Assembly (NCBI RefSeq): GCF_963259705.1 | Contig: NC_081844.1 | Location: 49,647,501 to 49,711,500, forward strand | Source of the DNA: Myotis daubentonii | Taxonomy: Eukaryota; Chordata; Mammalia; Chiroptera; Vespertilionidae | Length of the DNA: 64,000 bases | Reading direction: 5' to 3' | Part shown: piece after piece, positions 9,290 through 21,289 of the stretch | Layout: the number at the start of each line of letters is the position of its first letter | How positions within the stretch are numbered: position 1 is the stretch's first letter | Translations under genes and position numbers: made by a program | The notes under the pieces: model-generated | The model's input: the letters and a program-made list of their open reading frames with translations, nothing else | Database searches by the model: none | What the model was told of the DNA's origin: nothing

Positions 9290-10758
9290 CTAGAGGCCCA
9301 GTGCACAAAAATGTGTGCACTCGGGGAGGGAGGGGGGGTCCCTCAGCCCGGCCTGTGCCCTCTCCCAGTCTGGGAACCCTCGGGAGATAACGACCTGCTG
9401 GCTTAGGCCTGCTCCCGGGTGGCAGAGGGCAGGCCCAATCCCTAGGTGCAGCCCCTGGTCGGGCTCAGAGCAGGGCCATTTGGGGAGTTGGGGCACCGCC
9501 CCATGTCATGCACAGAGCAGGGAGGATCAGGAGGTTGCGATGCCACCCTCAGTCACGCTCAGGGTAGGGCCGATTGGGGGATTGGGGCACCGCCCCCTGT
9601 CACACTCAAGGCAGGGTCGATGGGGAGGTTGCGGTGCAACCCCCTGTCACGCACAGAGCAGGGCCAATCAGGGGGTTGGGGCGCTGGCCCCTGTCACTCA
9701 CAGAGCAGAGCCCATCAGAGGGGTTGGGGCGCCGCCACTCTCACACTCAGGGCAGGGCCGAAGGGGAGGTTATGGCTCTACCCCGTCACACACAGAGCAG
9801 GACCCGTTGGGGGGGGGCGGGGGGGGAGGGGGTTGGGGCACCACACCCTGTCACACACAGAGCAGGGCCGATCAGGGGGTTGGGGCACTGGACCCTGTCA
9901 CACACAGAGCCGCAGAGCGATCAGGGGGTTGGGCAGCTCCCCCCTATCAGGCACAGAGCAGGGCTGATCAGGGGGTTGGGGCGCCTTCCCCTGTCCCGAA
10001 CAGAGCAGGGTGGATAGGAAGGTTGTGGCCCCGCCCCCTGTCGCACACAGAGCCGCAGGGCGATCAGGGGGTTCAGGGGGTTTGGGCACTGCCCCCTGTC
10101 ACACTGATGCCGGTGCTGGGAGGCCTCGCGGCTCCGCTGATCCTCGTGCACTGGGTGTGTGTGGGGGGGGAGTGTCCCTCAGCCCAGCCTGCCCCCTCTC
10201 ACATACTGGGAGCCCTCAGGCGTTGACCCCCATCACCCTCCAATCGCAGGATCGGCCCCTTGCCCAGGCCTGATGCCTCTGGTCTAGGCGTTCCACCCGG
10301 GCAGCGGGGACCCGCAGCTGCAGCGGCCCCACAATCATGGGCTTCGCTTTAGGCCCAGGCAAGGGACCCCTAGCTCCTGGGACTGCCAGCTTCGACCGTG
10401 CCCAGCTCCCATCGCTGGCTCCACCCCTACTTCCTGCTATCACTGGCCAGGGCGGAAAAGGCACCTGATTCTCTGATCATGGCTGGGGGGCAGGGCAAAG
10501 GCGGCCCCAGGGCCACCTTTGCCCTGCCCCCCAGCTCTTAGCTCCCCCCTGGGTTTCTGATCACTGTCAGTGGCAGGGGGCTTCTTCCTGCTTTCCCTTT
10601 CGCCTCCCTGCATTGTGCCTGCATATGCAAATTAACTGCCATCTTGTTGGCAGTTAACTGCCATCTCAGTTGGCAGTTAATTTGCATATAGCCCTGATTA
10701 GCCAATGAAAAGGGTAGCTCGTACGCCAATTACCATTTTTCTCTTTTATTAGTGTTGA
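9290..10758 (-). mobile_element. Composite Helitron, complete ends, 1.47 kb
   Basis: A9289|CTAG on the left and GA10758|T on the right give canonical Helitron ends. The 3' hairpin region is GTGCAC-AAAAATGT-GTGCAC. From left to right it holds GC-rich leader sequence, the 47-bp array (about 9475-10110), one 33-bp unit, an internal 'cctcgtgcactgggtgtg' relic of another Helitron 3' end (about 10132-10165), then the module with 'taatttgcatat' and 'cttttattagtg'. Its array and leader match 49490-50599 closely. All ORFs here are array artefacts. Confidence 0.92.
9475..10110. repeat. 47-bp tandem array (about 13 copies, reverse orientation)
   Basis: Same unit as at 3555-4195 but reversed ('agcagggccgatcagggggt', 'tggggcgc', 'cccctgtcacacacag'). 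Units vary by indels; one carries a G-run of more than 20 bases with few interruptions (about 9809-9835). High G-quadruplex potential on the plus strand. Confidence 0.9.
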
Positions 10759-11902
10759 TATATATATCAGAATTTGCCTATCTTCGATACCTGTATCTTT
10801 TGAGCCTTATACTTCTTTTAATTTAATTTTTGTTTTTTGGCTGCTTTAATTTCTCAATGTCTCATGATATATTCAGTAAATTTTACTCTCTGTTGTGCAT
10901 CATAATTTAATGACTACTCATAAGATAATATTGTCTTCTACTCCTCATTCTTTACTAAGTTTGTATTTTAATATTTTCATTTTCTGTCCATTTTTATGCT
11001 AACCTTTTGACTTAAGGAGTTCTTTTATTTCTATAAATGAAATTCAATGTTATTTAATTCATATTTAGTATACTAAGTTACACTTTTTCCCTGTTTCATG
11101 CTTGATTTATTATTGTAAGCTTTTTCCTCATATATATCTGTTCACTTTATGCTATTTTTAAATTTTCTGAACTGACAATAACAGATATGTCTTCACTGGA
11201 GGAGGCTTGAAGTGTTTGACTATGTGGCTTTCTGGGATTCTTCTTGTAAGATGACTCTTTTGGTAAAGTGAAATGTGGTTTATTAAGAGGTGCCTTTTTT
11301 ATTTTTTATTTTTAGAAAACAAGAGTGATTTCTGATTCTGTAATTTTTTCTCATCTCTGTAAGACCCATAATTTTCTCTGCTTACTTTCTCCCATTCCAA
11401 ATGCTTTCCTGAATTCCAAATGCCTTTCTGAGATTGTTACCTCTGGTCATGGGCAATTTCAAACCTGCTTCCCTGTAGTACCCAGAAGCCAGCCTGCTGA
11501 TCTGCCATTTCTCATTTCTACTTTGAGTTTTACCCTATTCACAGGGGATCTGACAAATTACTTTTCCTCTGTCCCTGCTAGGTCACTGATCCCTTGATTC
11601 TTTAATAGTCATTGCCTGACTCTCCACATGAGTCTGAACTGCAGACAGGTTCAGATAGTTTGAAGTTATATTTCCCTGTTTACATTACATTCACATTTGT
11701 ATCTTTATGTCCTGGTCATCTTTCAGGCATAAACTATTGTTTTAAATTCTCTTCCCCTTTGTTTATCTATATGATTTTGGAAAATGTGCAGATGTATTTG
11801 GTTTTGTAGGCCTCATTTTCTATTTATTTTGTTTTTTTCTTATATTTTCTAACTATTTAGTTTAATATTCATTTACTTTATTTTCACTTTCTTATATAAT
11901 AA
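10759..11902. other. Unassigned AT-rich interval
   Basis: No recognisable element. ORFs of 65-90 codons here lack any family motif and look random. Confidence 0.45.
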
Positions 11903-12542
11903 CTAGAGGCCCAGTGCACAAATTCATGCACAGGTGGGGTCCCCCTCGGTGGCCTGCAGGGTTCAGGTCAAAACCCGCAGTCCAACACTGCCTGCAGCTC
12001 CTACCTGCTGCTCTCAGTCATCCCGGCACCACTGTGCCTGCCGCAGGTTCGCACCCAATCAGTTCCAATCGGGAGAGGCTCACGCTGCCACAGCAATGCT
12101 CGCCAGCTATGAGCCCTGCATGTGGAACCCTCCCAAGAGGAGTGGCCTTCAAGATAGGGCTGAAACTGGCTCTTTGACACCCCCCAAGGGGTCTTGGATT
12201 GCGAGAGGGTGCAGGCCAGACTGAGCGACCTCACTGGTGCACGACTGGGTCAGGGAGGGACCTCGGAAGGGCTTCAAGGCTTGCCTGGCCCATCTTTCTC
12301 AGTCCCGATTGGCCAGAACCCCAGCAGCAAGTTAACCTACCGGTCGGAGTATCTATCCCCTGGTGGTCAGTGCACATCATAGTGGCTGGTCGACCAGTTG
12401 ACTGTCTGCCCCTGGTGGTCTGTGCACGTCATAGTGAGTGGTTGAGCAGCCTTAGCATTCATTATCATATTACATTCTGATTGGGTTGTTAAGTTATTCT
12501 GCCATTTGGTCTATTTGCATGTTACCCTTTTATTATATAGGA
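11903..12542 (-). mobile_element. Helitron with private internal segment
   Basis: A11902|CTAG...GA12542|T. The 3' hairpin is 'gtgcacaaattcatgcac'. The body has the standard 'ctctttgacaccccccaagg' and 'ggtggtcagtgcacatcat' blocks. In addition it carries about 200 bp (11945-12150) with 'cctgcagctcctacctgctg' and 'caatgctcgccagctatgag' that I do not see in its neighbours, so possibly a captured or rearranged insert. Confidence 0.9.
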
Positions 12543-12545
12543 TAA

Positions 12546-12807
12546 CTAGGGGTCTCTCAGCCTGGCCTGCACCCTTTCACAATCCAGGACCTCTGGGGGG
12601 ATGTCACACTGCTGGTTTCGGCCTGGTACCCACATGCCAGGCCGAAGGACCCCACCAGTGCACGAACACCCTTCCCTCTGAGATTCATCAGTCAGTTCCA
12701 TGTTTCCATGCCTATGCATTGAGTGTCTGCCCCCGGTAGTCAGTATGCATGATAGCTACAGGTCGAACAAATGATCGAATGGTCACTTAGGCTTTTATAT
12801 ATATAGA
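12546..12807 (-). mobile_element. Short Helitron lacking hairpin
   Basis: CTAG at 12546 lies three bases beyond the preceding Helitron. It is followed directly by 'GGGTCTCTCAGCCTGGCC', skipping the 'aggcccagtgcac...gtgcac' hairpin that other copies have. The right end is 'ttttatatatatagA|T'. It also contains a non-family piece around 12675-12720. Probably a deletion derivative or a partly decayed copy. Confidence 0.75.
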
Positions 12808-13299
12808 TATTTGTAGTGCAACATTTTTCATAGGCACATTTTTTCTACAAGCTGAAACATGATGTGTTTTTCCTATTATTTTCTAGATAGCTAATAAATT
12901 CCATAACATAAGTAGCAGATTTAAAAATACTTTAGTAACTTTTCTTTTTCCTCAGTTGAAGGGTAGCTAGAGATATCTAGTTATAGCAATAAAAATAGAA
13001 ATCATAAACTAAAGTTTAAACAATGCTATATTTTTGTAAAAATATTTTACCACCAGAACAATATAATTGTATTATGTAGAGTTTGCCATTCTTATTCATT
13101 CTATTTTTCCTTTCAAGAAGCTCTGATTTCAATAAGATATTTTAATAAGAGAGCCCTCAGATAAGTGAACTGCACCTATATTTTGTCCAAAAATTTTAGC
13201 CTACATAAATAAGCAAAATTTTTAATGCTACTTTTCTCAATATGAAATCTGTGTAGAAAAGACATCAAAATCTGAAGTGTTGAGCTGCACATTCATAGC
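12808..13299. other. Unassigned AT-rich interval
   Basis: Nothing recognised. Confidence 0.45.
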
Positions 13300-13307
13300 A
13301 CCTACCT

Positions 13308-13519
13308 CAGCGGTTCTCAACCTGTGGGTCACGACCTCTTTGGCGGTTGAACGACCCTTTCACAGGGGTCGCCTAAGACCATCCTGCATATCAGATATTT
13401 ACATTACGATTCATAACAGTAGCAACATTACAGTTATGAAGTAGCAACGAAAATAATTTTATGGTTGGGTCACAACATGGGGAACTGTGTTTAAAGGGCC
13501 AGAAGGTTGAGAACCACTG
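13308..13519 (+). mobile_element. SPIN non-autonomous hAT (copy 1)
   Basis: 212 bp with near-perfect TIRs: CAGCGGTTCTCAACCTGTGG at the left and the complement of 'ccagaaggttgagaaccactg' at the right. The inner part matches the SPIN family as I recall it ('ttcataacagtagcaacatt', 'cgaaaataattttatggttg'). Flanking 8-mers acctacct and atctactt agree at 6 of 8. SPIN elements are known from horizontally acquired copies in several tetrapods, including vesper bats. Orientation is arbitrary. Confidence 0.9.
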
Positions 13520-13539
13520 ATCTACTTTTTTCTTTTTTA

Positions 13540-13728
13540 AAAAGATGTTTTATTGGTTTTAGAAAGAGAGAAAGGAAGAAGTAGAAGAGAGAGAAACATC
13601 CATCAGCTCCGGAACACTCCCTACTGGGGATTGAGCTGGCAACCTGCGCATGTGCCCTGACCAGGAATCCAACCAGTGATCTCTCAGTGCACAGGATGAT
13701 GCCCCAACTAAGCCACACCCACCATGGC
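13540..13728 (-). repeat. Diverged Ves-type SINE
   Basis: Poly-T side 'tttaaaaagatgttttattg', body 'gagagagaaacatccatcag', head 'actaagccacacccaccatggc'. More diverged than the other copies. It lies just beyond the SPIN. Confidence 0.8.
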
Positions 13729-14013
13729 AAACTTTTTCTTAATCAAAATCTCTGGGATCAGGTCTAGAATTTTTATTACATTTAATATCTAAAATGAAAT
13801 TATATTTATTGAAAGTTAAGGACCACAATGTAAGATTTCATGGAACAAAAATAAGGTATGACAATGAAGTGTAAATGGTGCAGTACAGCAAGTAATAATA
13901 TTCTTTCCTTTGATTCATTCCCTCAGCAATAGCTCATCCAATTTTCTTTTAATCCTTATCCAGAACAATGATATCCTGATGTGCCCCTGAAAACTCTCCC
14001 ATCTCCATTTCTT

Positions 14014-14223
14014 TTTCTTTTTTTTATTGATTTTTTACAGAGAGGAAGGGAGAGGGATAGAATTAGAAACATCGATGAGAAAGAAACATTAATCGGCTGC
14101 CTCCTGCACACCCCCTACTGGGGATGTTCCCAAAACCAAGGTACATGCCCTTGACTGGAATTGAACACAGGACCCTTCAGTCCACAGGCCAATGCTCTAT
14201 CCACTGAGCCAAACTGGACAGGG
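14014..14223 (-). repeat. Ves SINE
   Basis: Reverse Ves copy with 'tttttattgattttttacag', 'aatcggctgcctcctgcaca' and head 'ccactgagccaaactggaca'. A perfect 16-bp TSD (cccatctccatttctt) lies at 13998-14013 and 14224-14239. Confidence 0.95.
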
Positions 14224-14391
14224 CCCATCTCCATTTCTTCATCTGTGTACCAGAAAGCACAGGTAGGCTTGGCACTCAGGCCAACTGCCTGCTGCTGGCA
14301 ACATCAGGCACAATTATAATCTTCATGCTGCTCAGCATGCACACAGCTTACCATTATGTGACCAGTTCTCCACTAACAACCACAGATGGAG

Positions 14392-14610
14392 CCTGACAGG
14401 CATGGCTCAGTAGTTGAGCATCGACCTACGAACCAGGAGGTCATGATTCGATTCCCAGTCAAGGCACATGCCCAGGTTGCGGGCTTGATCCCCAGTGGGG
14501 GCCATGCAGGAGGCAGCCTATCAATAATTCTCTCTCATCATTGATGTTTCTATCTGTCTCTCTCTCTCTCCTTCCTCTCTGCAATCAATAAAAATATTTT
14601 TAAAAAAAAG
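14392..14610 (+). repeat. Ves-type SINE, variant head
   Basis: Head 'cctgacaggcatggctcagt' and B-box-like 'gattcgattcccagtcaagg', tail 'ctgcaatcaataaaaatatt'. TSDs aaccacagatggag (14378-14391) and aaccacagttggag (14611-14624) agree at 13 of 14. Confidence 0.92.
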
Positions 14611-14624
14611 AACCACAGTTGGAG

Positions 14625-15254
14625 ACTTGTCATTAATGCCAGCTTTGACAGCAGTGAGAAAACAATTCAAACCTGGGTAATAGTCCTCATCTTGATGGTA
14701 GTATTGATATCTTTGGGTTCCACATTGTGATGAAATAATAGGCAGTAAGTAATGCACTTACCATAGCAAAAGTTAAATATCACCACCTAGTTTACTGGCT
14801 CAAAGCAAATGCTTGTTGTTGCTGTTACAATCAACAGTTTATTGTAGGCTTCTCCAGCAGATATACCAGGGACTTACATGCTGGTGGGAAATGATACAGG
14901 AATTATATACCAGATAGTTGTGAAACTGTTAGATCTGCACTAAGGGCACCATCATATCTGAATGAAGCATATTCTGGTTAATGAGGCAGTTAACACTAGT
15001 GCAGCCTGTGTAAACTTAGTGAAAAAATGGGTTCTATAATATTGGCAAAATGGCCACATTCCCCTACCATAAAGAAAAAATCAAATTTCTATAAAATAGT
15101 GTGGATGGTGAAGACTGAGTTGTTGATTGGAAATGTGGAGAGCTGGGTAATAATTTCAGCTTGAGCTTCTTGCTGTAATCAACAGTGAAAAGTTTTAATC
15201 AGCAGGAAGGCAAACCTAGGACCATTTCTCCCACTAAAACTGTATCTGACCAGA
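14625..15254. other. Unassigned; possibly MaLR internal
   Basis: Moderate-complexity sequence without usable ORFs. Its position beside a MaLR LTR end suggests decayed MaLR internal sequence, but that is inference. Confidence 0.3.
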
Positions 15255-15390
15255 CACTAAACAGGCTAGCACCTTGGCTTTGGATCTCTTAACCTCCAGA
15301 ACTGTGAAAAATAAATGTTTGTTAATTAATCCACCCAGTCTATGGTATTTTGTTATAGTATCCTGAACAAGCTAAGCCAATATAGTTGAA
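15255..15390 (+). repeat. 3' end of MaLR-type LTR
   Basis: 'taacctccagaactgtgaaa', 'aataaatgtttgttaatt', 'cacccagtctatggtatttt' and 'gttatagtatcctgaacaag' follow the closing part of MST/MLT1 LTRs, including the AATAAA polyadenylation region. Confidence 0.65.
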
Positions 15391-16402
15391 GTAGCCAAAT
15401 TTCAAACAATCCAGTCCTATAGTTTGGTGAATTTAAAAACTCTGCCCCAGGGGCAATGGAATACATTTCCTGATTAGTAAATTAGGGAACAATGAATATT
15501 TTATGTTCTGATCAGTTTCTCATAAATTTCCTTTCTTGAGTGGTAGTACATGTGAGCTCATTTGCTTCTCAAAGCAAGGCTCCTAAATGGTTGGATGTTT
15601 GACTAATGACAGAAGCCAATAGTTTATTTGTCACCTCTCAAAATGTCCTGAACAGCAGAAGAATCACAAGTATTTTCTAATATATATGAAGAATATATTG
15701 GGGGTCTTTTCTAAGATTATTAGATTAGATCATATTTGTGAATAGAGTGGCCAATAAAAGAAACCTTGAATTCTTGTATGATCTGGTAGTCCTTTTTTCA
15801 GTTGAGTAGCACTTGGACTTCATGTTGACCTATGGTAAAATTGAACTTGGACGCTAAAAATCAATCTATATTATGTAATGGGAATGATCAAAGGAGCTAG
15901 AAATTTTACATGAAATTATCATGGGAATCCTATTCAATCATAGTCTCCAATGTTCCCTTAGAATCCTCTTAGATATCTTTTTTGAAAACTTGGTATAGGT
16001 GAGTGGCAATATGAGAAAACATGCCTTTAGTAGTTGTTATGTGTAGTCTAAAGATGTAGGTGGGAAATTATGCCACTGAATAAGGCTTTTTGATTTCAAT
16101 GAAAATAATAAGATTTTCAGGTTCCTAAGGCAGTTATTTACCAGAGGCAATTAAGAACAGAAAAATAGCAATAAAAATATAATCACAGAACACATTTTAA
16201 GAGAAAGTCAATGGCATCCTTAGGATAGTTTCTGCTAGGTTCATAAACTGAGAAAACTCTAAGTCTGGGGGTTACATGGCCAATGAAGGCCACTATTAAT
16301 AAATAGTTAGAACCCTACCCTTTGTCCAAATGTAAACTAAAACCACAGTGTGAGCTGTGAAGGAAATGGAGTGTGCATACTCTTGAGAAAGGACCCTACT
16401 AT

Positions 16403-16457
<55 letters not shown>

Positions 16458-18629
16458 CTTGATATGTTAATAAATGAATTTTAGGTCTGAATCTGCCTCT
16501 TTATCAGTACCGCAGGACCCCAAACCCAGAGAATGGCTAACCTTCCATCTCTGAGAATGTAGTTGGAATAGATATTTGGGGAAAGTGTAGAATCCACTCA
16601 TTGTTTCCATGGTCGTTGGCATAAAGGCTTTTTTTTATTTAAAGAGCCAGGATGATGTACTCAGAAATTATCTTCCATATCAAAAGAGTAAGGAAAAGCA
16701 GCTTCATATTCTGGAGAAGCATAGTGTTAGAACCATATCAAAGATTTAAAAATTTCAAAGGTGATTATGGCTATCATATCACCATTTAACCTACCTATTT
16801 GTACTCTGAAAAATATGGATAAGTCTTAAAATTAATAGTGGATTATTATAAACTTAATAAGGTGGGTTTAGAATTGCAATTTTTTCAGATATTGTCTCTT
16901 TATTGGAGCAGAGAGCATATGCCTTAACACCTGACATAACACCATCTATCAAAAATAACTAAGCAACAAACAAAAGAAATATTTTTCTTTCTCCTAGGAA
17001 AAATAGTGATGCACATTCTCTACCCTGTCTCAGGGATATATCAATTCTCTATATGTGCACCATAATTTAGTCTAAGTAGATACTTATTCTCATCAATCCA
17101 CAAGATTTCACTATGTAGAGTAAGTACCCAAACATAGATGCATATACACAGTAATATACTTTATCGTAAGATAGAAGTGGTAGAGATAAGGATTATCTTC
17201 ACACAGGCCCTAAAGGAACACATTCCCAACGTGCCTCTTCTTACTTCACCATTATACTTCCCTCATTTCACTTCTAGGGTCTTATGAAGAAGACGCTTGT
17301 GATCTGCTGACTGAGTAAAATGATAGTTCCAAGTGGCTCTGCACAGCATGTTGGCCACAACCAGAAATAACTTCTGGAGCATCCTAGCCCTGCTCACTGT
17401 AGCTTGAAAGGCAATGGTGAAGACAAATTATTGCAGGGAATTCAGATACATTCCATGGTCTACCCTGTTTGAAAAGCTGAGCATCTAAATCATTTTGGAC
17501 ACTAAGTTCCACCCCTACTGGGGATTTTTCTAAATATATTGATGTGGCCATCTCATCTTCAAAGAGTATATATGAAAATCATACTAAATATGTTTAATAT
17601 TTATATTGAGTTGATACTAAAAAGTAGATTAGAAGCAGAACAACATGGATAATGAAGATTTGACTTTATATAGTTTTAAATTATTCTGGTGAATATTTTA
17701 ATCTTGGTTATGTACTGAAAAGATTAAATTATATTCAATTTTAGCAATTTTCTTTAGAATGCCATTTAAAATTGTTGCCTTTATATATATTATTAAAGGA
17801 ACATAGAATCATGTTGAATATCACTTATATCTCAACTATTTTTTTAATATTCAATGTTACTAACAGTGTTAAGTATAAGTATAAAATAAATAAAGCCAGT
17901 AATGAGAGTTTACAAAGGCATAATTTTACCTGATTAAAATACTGTAGGTTTAAAAAATCAGCAGAGAACAATTCTTTTTTTTTTTTTACAGAGGTGATCC
18001 AACATAGAAAAAGAAATACATTCATTATTACTAAACTTTAACATCATTCACTTTTGTTCAATATTGAAAACAATTTTTAGAATTTTATGCCAAAGAACAT
18101 TCTTTCAATTCTCAATGTAAAAAAGAGAATTATTTGTTCTTATTAAGCTTTGATTGTTAAGACAAAATTATTCATAGTATATTATTATAAGGCACCTCAG
18201 GGGCATCTGTGACACATAAGCAACAGGATAAACTTACTTTGCTTGTTTCTGGCTTCTCTGTTATGTTCCCATAGAAGCAAATAAAAAGCTTTTAAATCAC
18301 TTGTTTTTCAGAATTCATTCAGCCTATTTTCATAAATCACATGTAAGAGGCCAGGGCCAGATACTTTTAAACACAGGGAGGAAAATCCTTTCATAGGTTT
18401 ACATAAGGCCCAGAAGGAAGGTAATGTATTTGTGCCCTAAGTGAACTATTTTCTTTCTTTCACATAACTCTACTCTTACCCTCATGATATACAATAACCT
18501 ACAAACCATACACAGCTTTCAATCACTGACAGGAATACCAATAGCCTCATATTCGAGTACTATATTTGGCCAAGGCATAACCTCAATTTAAAGGAAGCAT
18601 GAGGAAATCTCGTGGAGAAGTCAGTAGGG
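15391..18629. other. Long unassigned interval
   Basis: 3.2 kb with no ORF above about 65 codons and no recognisable young element. It could include MaLR/ERVL internal remnants next to the LTR end. It contains the (TG)n run annotated separately. I cannot support a gene here. Confidence 0.4.
16406..16455. repeat. (TG)n microsatellite, 50 bp
   Basis: Uninterrupted GT dinucleotide run. Likely length-polymorphic and able to adopt Z-DNA. Confidence 0.97.
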
Positions 18630-18860
18630 CACAGTTGTTAAGTGAGCAAGCATTACAGATAGAATTCCTGATGCCCATCTGTCCTCACTACCAACTAGCT
18701 TCACTAGTTCAGGCCAGTCATTATTCCTCTCAGTTTTGATCTCCTCTTCTTAAAGTAAGAAAAGTAATAACTCCTATTTCAAGGGGTGGTTATGAGGATT
18801 AAATGAGATCATGTTTACTAACAACTTCAGACAGAGGTCAATAATCATTAGAAATTGGTT
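18630..18860 (+). repeat. MIR-like SINE
   Basis: Plus-strand order 'gacagaattcctgatgccc'-like head, 'caactagcttcactagttca', 'ctcctcttcttaaagtaaga', and 'ggttatgaggattaaatgag' follows the MIR consensus. Diverged; ends approximate. Confidence 0.6.
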
Positions 18861-20169
18861 TGGTTTTTCATTACATTTTGTAGAATGGGACATACAAAAG
18901 AAATCACAGACTCTTTTAAAAACTTAATAATATATCAGCATGCTACCTAAGGATCCTGATACAGGTATAATCTCCTGACATTCTTTAATTATAAGATTTG
19001 TCACAAAAGTTAACATTTAAAGTCCGTTTACTATTTATGAGCATGCTTAGTTAAAAAAACACATTGAATTATTCTAAATAATTAAAGTCATTGAGGCTTT
19101 GTTAAAATTTGAATACATCATAATTTTATAGTAATCGGTAGAGCTTTGTTATTTACTAGTCAAACTTTGTAAAATGGCCTAGTTTTGGTCTGATTGAGCA
19201 AATAAATTAAAATAAGGAAAACTACATAATAGACTTAGTACACATTTCATGATCCTGAAGATTGTGCCACAATTGCCAAACTATCAGTAAGTGACTGAGA
19301 ATGATTGCAGAAAGTCCTACCTTCATCATCTGAATATACTACTCACTGAAATCTTAGTTTTGTAGATCTCTGATTACACTCATTATATATATACAAAAGT
19401 GATACTTGTCTTAGAGATATTTCTTGGCTAAGTTGTTTTTATGGATAGAGAGGTGACAGTGTAGTTTCAGTAAGAGGGAAAATGGGGGAGGGGAAGAATT
19501 CATGTTCACCAGCAATATTGATAAATAATAACCTATAGTAGATAACCTCAAGGATTTTCATATCTTCCCAATCACTAACCTTGTAATAGTCTGGCAGGCC
19601 TAACAAAATCAACTCTTTGCAAGACTTGGAGGAAACTTCAGAAGTGTTCGTATTCTGTAATGTCCAACTTTTAAAAAATGATCATTGTAGGCTGTGTTGT
19701 AAGAAGTATGTAGAATAAATGCAGGTAGAGTGCTCTTGAGACATACACTGCCTTATTCAGCAAGTGGGAAAATAATTGGAGATGAGTTTAAGGACTAACT
19801 GGGCTCTCTGTGAATTGTAAGTAGGCTAAAATTCCATCAATCTTCTATAAAATCCCACTGGCCTTTGTGAGAAGACTAGCTTTTTATCAGCCCTTTGTTA
19901 TAAAAAATTAGAATCACAATCTAATTACTTGTTACTTTCTACTTTGCCTGTTTAATTGGCTAAGAGCAACATTTTGATATGTGAACTACTGAACTATGCT
20001 GCACAGAGGACATCATTATATTATTTTTATCTTTAATGAGAAAAATTCCAGTATTTTACCACTAAGTGTGATATTTCTGAAAGGTGTCTGGTAGATATTG
20101 TTTGCCAAGGTGAGGATTTTTTTTTTCTATACTAAAAGTGCTGCACTGCTACATAATTTTACAAACATT
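18861..20169. other. Unassigned AT-rich interval
   Basis: No recognisable element or gene. Confidence 0.45.
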
Positions 20170-20295
20170 ACTTCACTTACTTATTGCAGCAATTAGTATC
20201 ATTATCCCTAATTTCAGATGAAAAATATGAGACTCAGACTTAATGAGCATCAAGTTCGTGAAACTAATTAGTGGGGCCAGAAATCAAACACTTCC
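20170..20295 (-). repeat. MIR-like SINE fragment
   Basis: 'attatccctaatttcagatg', 'agactcagacttaatgagca' and 'gggccagaaatcaaac' follow the reverse MIR core. Confidence 0.6.
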
Positions 20296-20443
20296 CTACT
20301 AAATTTTTCTGTTTTTAGCTTCTCTCTTTTACAACATATCCCACAACTCATAATCATAGAGAGCTTTCAAATATAGCAGTTTCATAATTTCATTACTTAT
20401 TTTCAGAAATCACCAGTGAATTTTGTTACCTTTTATAATAACA

Positions 20444-20860
20444 CTAGAGGCCCAGTGCACAAAAATTTGTGCACTGGCTGGGGGGGGGGGATATCCCTCA
20501 GACAGACCTGTGCCCTCTTACAGTCTGGGACCCCTTGGGAGATAAGCACCTGCTGGCTTAGGCCCACTCCCGGGGTGGCAGATGGCAGACCCTATCCCAC
20601 AGTGCCTTCCCCACCTCCCCGGTTTGCCCATGGAGACCCCATCCCACAGTGGGGCAGGCAGCGGATGGCACTGCCCCACCCCACTGCTCCGGGTCGCCCA
20701 CAGCAGGCCCAGATGGTGGTGGGGCAGGCGGCAGATGGTGCTGCCCCGCCCTGCCTGCAGTATGCAAATTCAACGGCCATCTTTGTTGGATTAATTTGCA
20801 TACTCTTCTGATTGGCTGATGGGTGTAGTGAAGGTACAGTCAATTAGCATCTTTATCTTT
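20444..20860 (-). mobile_element. Helitron, right end lost in poly-T
   Basis: A20443|CTAG, intact hairpin GTGCAC-AAAAATTT-GTGCAC, GC-rich body with a ~60-bp imperfect duplication ('cctatcccacagtgccttcc' / 'cccatcccacagtggggcag'), then 'ttaatttgcatactcttctg' and 'ggtacagtcaattagcatct'. The final 'cttttattagta' of this subfamily (compare 46520-46537) is replaced by a T-run, so the 5' terminus is decayed or disrupted. Confidence 0.85.
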
Positions 20861-21289
20861 TTTTTTTTTTAATTACTACCGCTTTTCTTTTTTATTATTT
20901 CTTTTTTTTGTCTTTGGTGCACTTTTTTTTTTGTTCTCTTTTTTTTTTAATTAAATCTTTGTTGTTCAGATTATTACATTTGTTCCTCTTTTTCCCCCCC
21001 ATAACTCCCCTCCTCCCAGTTCCCGCCCCAACCTCCACCCTCACTCCCCACCCACTGTCCTCATCCATAGGTGCACGATTTTTGTCCAGTCTCTTCCCAC
21101 ATCTCCCACACCCCTTTCCCCCCAGAATAGTCAGTCCATTCCCTTTCGATGTCCCTAATTCTATTATAATCACCAGTTGATTCTGTTCATCAGATTATTT
21201 ATTCACTTGATTCTTAGATTCACTTGTTGATAGATGCATATTTGTTGTTCATAATTTGTATCTTTACCTTTTTCTTCTTCTTCCTCTTC

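Noticed and set aside
9315..10273. ORFs of up to 303 codons on both strands
   Set aside because: Same 47-bp Helitron array; no domain, no codon bias of a gene, multiple overlapping frames.
14625..18629. Continuous MaLR/ERVL internal region
   Set aside because: Suggested by the LTR end at 15255-15390, but I found no diagnostic internal motif, so it is listed as unassigned.
20908..21180. 90-92-codon ORFs on both strands at the HAL1 3' end
   Set aside because: They lie in the polypurine 3' UTR and poly-A/T region; low-complexity products.
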